In this document: positions 56,998 through 64,000 of the stretch, one piece after another
How the letters are laid out: each line of letters begins with the position of its first letter
How positions within the stretch are numbered: position 1 is the first letter of the stretch
From: Buddleja alternifolia
Lineage: Eukaryota > Streptophyta > Magnoliopsida > Lamiales > Scrophulariaceae
Assembly (NCBI GenBank): GCA_019426215.1
Contig: CM033408.1
Span: forward strand, 6,141,077-6,205,076
DNA length: 64,000 bases
Direction: 5' to 3'
Notes under the pieces: generated by a model
Told to the model about the DNA's origin: nothing
What the model saw: the letters and a program-made list of their open reading frames with translations, nothing else
Databases searched by the model: none
Position numbers and translations under genes: made by a program

Positions 56998-58077
56998 TTG
57001 AATTCAGGTATGACTTTAGATGAAATTGTTAAAGCTCTCGCTAACAATACCCAACAATTTCAACAGGAAACAAGAAACAGCATCCAAAATTTAGAGAAAC
57101 AGATAAGTCAGTTAGCAACTTCGATGAGCAAGATGGAAGCTCAAGGTTCGGGCAAATTACTCTCCCAAACAATCATAAATCCTAGAGAGAATGCCAGTGT
57201 AGTAACTTTGCGAAGTGGAAAAGAAATTCAGAGCCCAACTCAAAGTGTGCCAGAAGAAGAAAAACCCACAGAAGCTAAAATTAGTCTCGAAGCTCCTAAG
57301 GTAAGTTTTCCTTCAAACATGCATAATTCCACTAACACTGTTCCTGTTTCCATCCCCTTTCCGAGCAGGTTAAGTAAATCCAAGAAACAAAATGAAGAGA
57401 AGGAGATATTGGAGACATTCAGGAAGGAAGCAGTAAACATTCCACTGCTTGATGCTATTAGTCAGATTCCGAGAAATGCGAAATTCCTTAAGGAGCTATG
57501 CACCACGAAGAGGAAGCTACGAGGAGACGAAAAGATTAAAATGGATGAAAATGTGTCTGCAATAATCCAGCGAAAACTGCCACCTAAGTGTAAGGATCCT
57601 GGTACGTATACTATTCCTTGTGTAATTGGTAATAATAGATTTGAACGTGCCATGTTAGATTTAGGTGCATCAATTAACGTCATGCCTTATTCAATTTATG
57701 CATCTCTTAATTTGGGTCCCTTGAAACAAACTGGTGTTATTATACAATTGGCGGATCGATCTAATGCATACCCCGAGGGGGTGCTTGAGGATGTGTTAGT
57801 GCAGGTGAATGAATTAATCTTTCCAGCTGATTTTTACGTTCTGAATATGGAAGATAATGGATCCCCAAATCCAGCCCCGGTCCTCCTAGGACGCCCCTTC
57901 CTCAAAACAGCAAGAACAAAGATTGATGCTCATGATGGCACTTTATCAATGGAGTTCGATGGGCAGATTGTCAAATTTAGCATATTCGAATCCATGAGGT
58001 ATCCCCCTGATGTGAATTCAGTTTATTCTATTGAGATTATTGATGTGTTAGCCCAGGAGGTTTTTGAGAAAAATTAA
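56998..58077 (+). pseudogene. Athila-like Gag end and aspartic protease
   Basis: Same frame as the gag segment. Residues 1-60 are Gln/Asn-rich with a coiled-coil character (NSIQNLEKQISQLATSMSKM), followed by a linker. From about residue 200 is the protease: FERAMLDLGASINVMP with catalytic Asp 221, then YPEGVLEDVLVQV and LLGRPFLKTA. It cuts the polyprotein. The active site reads D-L-G-A rather than D-T/S-G, as is common in Athila-like proteases. A TAA after FEKN ends the segment; the frame continues beyond it. Confidence 0.83.
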
Positions 58078-58464
58078 GTGGATGCATTGGAAGTAGTACT
58101 CAGTCCTGGTTTATGGCAATTCGGGGAACATCTGAATTTTAGTGATGAAGTTGAAGAGATGATTTTGGATTTGCAGTCCTTACCACCAGCCCCTAGCAGG
58201 TATAATGTGTCAAAAATTGAATTATCATTTAATCACACAAAATTGCTGCCATCTGTGTTGCAGGCACCGAATTTAGAACTTAAGCCCTTACCCGACCATC
58301 TGAAGTATGCGTACGTAGGGGAGACTGAGACCTTGCCAGTAATAATTGCAAAGAATCTGACTATGGTGCAAGAGGAAAGACTTGTTAGAATACTTCGAGA
58401 TCATAAGACAGCAATTGGGTGGACTATGCTGACATTAAGGGAATTAGTCCTTCCATGTGCATGA
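58078..58464 (+). pseudogene. Athila-like protease-RT linker
   Basis: Open in the same frame directly after the TAA. It contains ELSFNHTKLLPSVLQAPNLE, LKPLPDHLKYAYVGE and RILRDHKTAIGWT, the conserved stretch before reverse transcriptase in this lineage. Frame is lost near 58440-58464, where homology moves to another phase (the next segment begins at 58457). This marks a small indel. Confidence 0.75.
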
Positions 58465-59224
58465 CTCAAAACCAAGCAGAGAGGCTCAAAGGAGGCTGAA
58501 TCCATTGATGATGGATGTAGTAAAGAAAGAAATCCTAAAGTTGTTGGATGCAGGAGTTATTTACCCAATATCAGACAGCAAGTGGGTGAGTCTTGTTCAG
58601 GTTGTACCAAAAAAATCTGGAGTGACGATAGTGCAGAACCAGAATAATGAGCTAGTTCCTACGAGGATTCAAAGTGGGTGGCGTGTTTGCATTGATTACC
58701 GCAATCGGAATGCAGCAACAAGAAAGGACCATTTTCCTTTACCTTTTATTGACCAAATGCTGGAGCGATTAGCTGGTAAATCTCATTATTGTTTTCTTGA
58801 TGGTTATTCAGGTTATAACCAGATTGTGATTGCTCCTGAAGACCAAGAGAAAACCACATTCACGTGTCCGTTTGGAACATTTGCTTATCGAAGGATGCCG
58901 TTTGGACTTTGCAATGCACCAGCCACTTTTCAGCGCTGCATGATAAGTATTTTCTCTGATTTAATCGAAAAGTACATTGAAGTTTTTATGGACGATTTTA
59001 CTGTGCATGGGAATTCATTTGATTCTTGTCTTGAAAATTTATCTCGTGTGCTTGATCGTTGCATTGACACAAACCTTGTTTTGAATTTTGAAAAATGTCA
59101 TTTTATGGTAGAACAAGGGATTGTATTAGGACATGTTATTTCATGTAGGGGTATTGAGGTAGATAAAGCTAAGGTAGATGTAATTGTGAACTTACCCTAC
59201 CCCACATGTGTGAGGGATGTGTGA
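58457..59224 (+). pseudogene. Athila-like reverse transcriptase
   Basis: 255 codons: EILKLLDAGVIYPISDSKWV, GWRVCIDYRNRNAATRKDHF, FLDGYSGYNQI (first catalytic Asp), FGTFAYRRMPFGLCNAPATF, and the polymerase box FMDD (residues 177-180). It then runs through LNFEKCHFMV and GIVLGHVIS. A TGA after CVRDV breaks the connection to the last RT part, which continues in phase as [18 protein letters not shown]. The first Met is not a true start. A Trp-rich variant of the usual palm sequence is not seen; the catalytic residues are complete. Confidence 0.85.
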
Positions 59225-59284
59225 TCTTTCCTTGGCCATGCAGGTTTTTATCGTAGATTCATCAAGGATTTTTCGAAGATTGCA

Positions 59285-61150
59285 TTGCCTCTATCCAAGT
59301 TGCTACAACAAGATGTGATTTTCGAATTCACCCAAGACTGCAAGGATGCTTTTGATAAACTGAAATCAACGTTAACCACTGCACCTTTGATGCAGCCACC
59401 AGATTGGTCTCTTCCATTCGAAATAATGTGTGATGCGAGTAATTATGCAATGGGAGCAGTTTTAGGAGAACGAGTTGGCAAACAACCTCATGTGATCCAT
59501 TATGCTTCCTGGACCCTTAACGCGGCTCAGTGCAATTATTCAACTACTGAAAAAGAACTTTTGTCTATTGTTTTTGCTTTAGATAAATTTTGTTCTTATC
59601 TACTTGGATCTAAAGTGATTGTATTTTCTGATCATGCAGCTTTAAGACATCTTTTGGCGAAGAAAGAATCAAAACTGAGGTTAATGAGATGGATTCTTCT
59701 TCTTCAAGAATTTGATTTGGAGATTAAAGATAAAAAGGGGGCTGAAAATTTGGTGGCAGATCATTTGAGTCGATTAGTGCGAAAAGAAAATCTGGTGCCA
59801 CCACAAGAATTCTTTCCGGATGAGCAATTGTTTGCTCTGCAAGGTATGGTTCCTTGGTATGCTGATTTAGTGAATTATTTAGTTTCTAGAACTTTACCTG
59901 GTGATTTGAGTAGAGCTAACAAAGATAAGATTAAGAGTGAGGCAAAATATTATGTGTGGGATGATCCATACTTGTGGAAGTTTTGTTCCGATCAAATTAT
60001 TAGGAGATGTGTGCCTGATTCTGAATTAGAGTCTGTCTTGAAATTTTGTCATGCTTATGCGTGTGGTGGTCATTTTGGACCTAAGAGAACTGCTAGAAAA
60101 GTGTTAGATAGTGGTTTTTATTGGCCTACTTTATTCCGTGATGCTTATGTCATGTGTAAAAATTGTGAACAATGTCAAAGGACTGGGAATTTAAGTCATA
60201 GGAATGAAATGCTTCAAACGCCCATACTTGTTTGTGAGATTTTTGATATATGGGGTATTGATTTTATGGTACCTTTTCCTTCCTCCTTTGGTTTTGTTTA
60301 TATCTTACTTGCGGTTGATTATGTTTCGAAGTGGGTGGAAGCTAAAGCCACCCAAACTGACGATTCTAAAGCTGTTGTAGGTTTTCTCAAGTCTAACATT
60401 TTTAGTAGGTTTGGCATACCAAAAGCATTGATAAGTGATCAGGGGTCCCATTTTTGTAACCGAGCTGTGGACACTTTGCTAAAAAAATATGGGGTGTTTC
60501 ATAAGACATCCACACCTTATCACCCTCAGACAAATGGGCAAACCGAGGTGTCCAATCGAGAAGTCAAGTCCATCTTGGAAAAAACTGTAAATCCTAATCG
60601 AAAAGATTGGAGTCTTCGACTTGAAGATGCATTATGGGCGTACCGGACAGCCTATAAAACACCTATTGGGATGTCCCCATATAGGTTAGTTTTCGGTAAA
60701 TCGTGTCATCTTCCGGTAGAATTGGAACACAAAGCGTTTTGGGCTGTAAAGAGTTGCAATTTAGATCGAGATCAAGCTAGTATACATAGAAAGTTGCAAC
60801 TACAAGAGTTAGAGGAGATTCGCCTTGACGCTTATGAGAATTCCCGAATTTACAAGGAGAAGACCAAGGGGTTTCATGACAAGATGATCTCTAGGAAGGA
60901 ATTTGTGATTGGACAAAAAGTGTTGCTTTACAACTCAAGACTCAAATTAATGCCTGGTAAGTTACGTTCTCGTTGGGTTGGACCTTTTGTTGTGATTAAT
61001 GTATTTTCTTATGGTGTAGTAGAGATTCAAAGCTTAGAAACTAACAAGTTGTTCAAGGTAAATGGACATAGACTTAAACCTTTCTATGAAGGTTTTCAAG
61101 AGCATACAATTGAAGAAGTTTCATTGATCAATCCAAATTATTTGGATTAA
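59285..61150 (+). pseudogene. Athila-like RNase H and integrase
   Basis: 621 intact codons. RNase [16 protein letters not shown] (Asp 50), STTEKELL (Glu 89/91), [10 protein letters not shown] (Asp 116), and VADHLSRL at the end. Integrase: zinc domain H256, H263, C294, C297. The catalytic triad is GIDFMVP (Asp 326), ISDQGSHF (Asp 385) and [10 protein letters not shown] (Glu 421). The C-terminal part includes [20 protein letters not shown] and VGPFVV. The last codons, [18 protein letters not shown], end at a natural stop. This segment alone has no lesion. It is cut off from the RT by the upstream TGA. Confidence 0.88.
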
Positions 61151-62355
61151 AAGGCTGCAAAGTCGAGCCAACGACTTTAAAAAAAGGCGCTGCTTGGGAG
61201 GCAACCCAAGAGTGGCTGAACGACCACCATCAGATTTGCTTTCTTTTTCCCTATCTCTTTTAATTTTGTTTGTTCATTTTTCTTATTTATTTTTATTTAT
61301 TTTCATTCTGTGTTGCATTGAGGACAATGCAGATTTTAAGTGTGGGGGAAATGGTTAGTTATTTGTTTTATGAGTTAAAAAAAAAAACAAAATTTCTTTA
61401 TTGTGCAGCCAAGTAAGGTAGTGAAAAATTATTTCCCTTCATCAGTGGTTGATTGAAAAATAAACTAGATTCAATAGAGAAGTTAAGTAGTGTTTAAATT
61501 GTTATGATTGTTGAAGTACAGGCTTCTAGAGAAATTCGTGTGAATTCGTAATTTAGCATAACTTTGTATGTGACTTTTGACTTGCTGAAATCCCTTCAAA
61601 TTCCTCAAGGTTAATCTGGTTGATAGTGATTTAAAATAATAATGGATGAAATTCCTCGGTGTAAAGCTTGAGGCGTAAGTTGCGTAATGTTGAAGATATA
61701 GTATAGCGCCTGGGATTATCTACACTGAAGGGATTAAGCCTGAGGAGTTTTCAAGCTTGGTAACCTAAGACTATCTAGTCTGGGATCTATCGGCTCAAAC
61801 CTGCTACTATGTTGGAAATCTAATAGGGCTATTCAAAGTATGTCCGGAATGAAATGATCCGCTTGTTGAGTAACCGGGTGCATTCATGAGTAATGTTTGT
61901 ATTCGCGTCAAAAGACAAGTGTGTGCTTAATAATAAAATGTTGCTCGTTTTAATTTATTATTTATGATAGAGGAAATATAAAGGGATGATGTTAAGTTAG
62001 ATGTTGCATTAATAGTATAGCAGTTACGAAATTAAGTGAATTCTTGAGAAGTTTGTGTGAATGCAAGAGTAATGGTGGAGACATGATAGACCTTTCTATC
62101 GAATTTTGTTACGAATTGATGTTTAGAAAGAAAATTTCATGAACTTGCTTGTTTGTACATTGAGAGATTGATTTTGTGGGTATATCTTCTGCAAACCCTC
62201 ACGAGACAAAACTCGTCCACTAGGGGTAACCTAGGGGTTTAAAAGCTTGTTGCATATGCTAAATGCAACCGTGTTACCTACGAAAGTGGTTGGCTTTAGT
62301 TTTAGTTGTTTTTTTCTAGTTTCTCTTTATCTTTGCTCGAGGACGTGCAAGAGCT
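61151..62355 (+). other. non-coding region between pol and 3' LTR
   Basis: It begins with the GGCGCTGCTTGGGAGGCAAC motif seen after pol in Athila-like elements. A purine-rich GTGTGGGGGAAATGG at about 61341 resembles the true polypurine tract. There is no ORF of note, so no env-like gene. Confidence 0.6.
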
Positions 62356-62370
62356 AAGTGTGGGGGAATT
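62356..62370 (+). promoter_or_regulatory. polypurine tract of the Athila-like element
   Basis: AAGTGTGGGGGAATT lies immediately before the right LTR. Confidence 0.72.
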
Positions 62371-63852
62371 TGATAAGTGCAATATTTATATATTTTATTA
62401 GCTCTATCTTTAGCATTTTATTGTGATTATATGGCCATTGGAACTGATTTTATCTCATTTTGTGATTTGGGCAAGATTTGAAGTGCAAAATATCAATTTC
62501 AATCAAAATGACAGATTTGGCGATGTTTCGGAAATACTGATATATCTGGATATGCAGACATTAGTTTCTATTGAATTTTATCTAGTTGGAAAGCTAAGAC
62601 AAAGGCCTATATTTCTTATGAAGAAGTTCAGACCCAGTTCGGAAGTTAAAGGGCTCGAAAGTGTTGAAGAAGTTAATGAAGATTTCTGTTCTGGACTGGA
62701 CTGGAATGCGCAGATTTGGTGAAAACTTCATAACTAGAGTTATGTATCTTGGATTCAGTCAAGGACAGTTGGAAATGAAAGCTAACACATAAAGCTACAA
62801 ATGTTTAGAAGGAGTCAAAGTCAGATTTGATGAAGTAGAGGCGACAAATCAGAGTGTAAAGGGAAGAATATATTCTCCATGCTTTGATGTTAAAGAGAAG
62901 AATATATTCTCCATACTTTGATGTTAAAGGGAAGAATATATTCTCCATGTCTTGATAAAGGAAGAGAGAATATATTCTCTCTATGATTATGTCATCTTTT
63001 CATTGCCTATATATATGTCTTGCAAGAGTTGAAGTAGAACAACAAAAACAAGAAGAAAACAAAGAGAAGAGAGTTAGAAAAATAGTATTTTCAAGTTTTA
63101 TGCTTACAATTATGAGTAGCTAAGTTTTTATTTCGATTCAAGGGAGTTCATTTTGATTCACATGTTGTGAGACACGGAGCTTCATCTATCTATCTACGGT
63201 TTGATTATCTTTTGTTTCTTATTCTTAATGTTCATGCTTGTTTAGATAATAATCTAAGGTGCACATTAGTTGATTATCTATTACAATCTATTGCTAACAA
63301 ATCTTCATAATCCGTAATTGTTATGTTTGAGTTGTGCATGTAGCAATTAGGTTTCATGATTAGGATCCCAATTTTCGTTGATAACCTAAGGAAAACATTA
63401 GAGTAAAGTAAATAGTTGACGCTTGCTTAAACTATTGTTTATCCTTAGTCGCTTCTAATTTGTTATGCTATTATTAACATGATTAGGATTGCTTAATACC
63501 GAGTCAGTTGATAATAAGAATTTAACCGGGTGCTGGGCTTTGGTTAATGATATACGGAAGTTAATAGGGATATAAATAGCTGGTTATTTATGTTCTTGGC
63601 TAAGTAATCAAAGAATAGATAGTATTTTAGGTGTCTATGATCAACTTGAATTGAAGAACGAACTATCCTTGAATCGATGCTTTACATTTATTGAACTTCC
63701 TATTTAATTCTTGTCATTAGTAATTCATCAAACAAACCTCCCCATTGAATATTATTTTGATCAACCAATCTCTAGGGTTCGACCTGGACTTACGAGTACT
63801 ACAAATTCTTGTGAGAACAGTAATTATATTTTGGTGCATTCGACACGTACCA
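62371..63852 (+). repeat. 3' LTR of the Athila-like element
   Basis: 1,482 bp, nearly identical to 53955-55436. TATA box at 63008-63016; palindrome array at about 62857-62986. Confidence 0.93.
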
Positions 63853-63857
63853 CTTAT

Positions 63858-64000
63858 AACAAAATATCAATCGTTACATCTCATTAAATGTTAAAAGATT
63901 TCTTAAATCAACTTAAATTATTTTTTTTTAATCAAAAGTTATATCGCAAATCTGGATTTTAGGATTAAGTAAGAAATCAGAAATCCAATGGAAGAGGGGG
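63858..64000. other. right flank, gene-free
   Basis: AT-rich DNA after the CTTAT duplication. Nothing recognisable before the window ends. Confidence 0.4.

Larger units (their letters stand above)
53955..63852 (+). mobile_element. Athila-like Ty3-gypsy retrotransposon, recently inserted
   Basis: 9,898 bp. The LTRs are exactly equal in length (1,482 bp) and differ at about 13 positions by eye (about 0.9%). The target duplication CTTAT is perfect (53950-53954 and 63853-63857). Order: LTR, primer site, gag, protease, reverse transcriptase, RNase H, integrase, LTR (gypsy order). The Gag sequence and the GCTTGGGAGGCAACCC motif after pol are like Athila-lineage elements. The 1.2 kb after pol has no ORF, so the env-like gene found in some Athila elements is missing. 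Stops and one frameshift break the coding region despite the recent insertion. Confidence 0.93.

Noticed and set aside
1..64000. tRNA, rRNA or other structured RNA genes
   Set aside because: No cloverleaf or rRNA sequence was recognised by eye. The tRNA-like strings found are retrotransposon primer-binding sites.

Overview
This window is nuclear DNA from a flowering plant, most likely a eudicot. The evidence is an eleven-exon type 2A phosphatase gene with plant intron structure, a type 1 lipid-transfer protein gene, and plant-type retrotransposons (a Sirevirus/SIRE-like Ty1-copia element and an Athila-like Ty3-gypsy element) with MITE, CACTA and LINE sequences. An asterid is possible, but the sequence alone does not settle it.

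Left third (1-11.5 kb). A single-exon lipid-transfer protein gene lies at 1026-1373 on the minus strand. It is followed by transposon-rich DNA: a MITE (3781-4164), a 2.67-kb TTA-flanked foldback element whose arms are degenerate TACACACA-type arrays (4225-6893), and a Mutator-like MITE (6990-7769) that carries a second MITE inside it. A small single-exon gene of unknown function lies at 9420-9842. A GC-rich degenerate minisatellite starts at 10.56 kb.

Nested block (11.4-19.5 kb). An AT-rich TIR element is split by a 6.43-kb CACTA transposon with a 3-bp ATG duplication. No transposase is visible in the CACTA element. It carries pieces of host genes: two exons of DNA topoisomerase II, the first 80 codons of 40S ribosomal protein S16, and an unidentified exon fused directly behind the S16 piece.

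Host gene (20.7-27.3 kb, minus strand). All eleven coding exons of a 313-residue PP2A catalytic subunit can be read with GT-AG borders. It is the clearest intact gene in the window.

Retroelement field (27.6-64 kb). A 5'-truncated, decayed LINE lies just upstream of PP2A on the same strand and is interrupted by a solo LTR. A second solo LTR of the same family (37.67-39.18 kb) has a perfect 5-bp target duplication. Then come a 13.7-kb Sirevirus-like element (40.10-53.83 kb) with damaged gag-pol, a very long extra ORF downstream of pol, and a 767-bp MITE inside that ORF. Last is a 9.9-kb Athila-like element (53.96-63.85 kb) with equal-length, almost identical LTRs and a perfect CTTAT duplication.

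The window therefore has two confident host genes and one probable one. The rest records repeated nesting of mobile elements. The most notable items are the gene-fragment-carrying CACTA element, the giant foldback element, the long post-pol ORF with its phase-preserving MITE insertion, and the palindrome cluster in the Athila-like LTR. I found no RNA genes, CRISPR arrays or bacterial-type operons.
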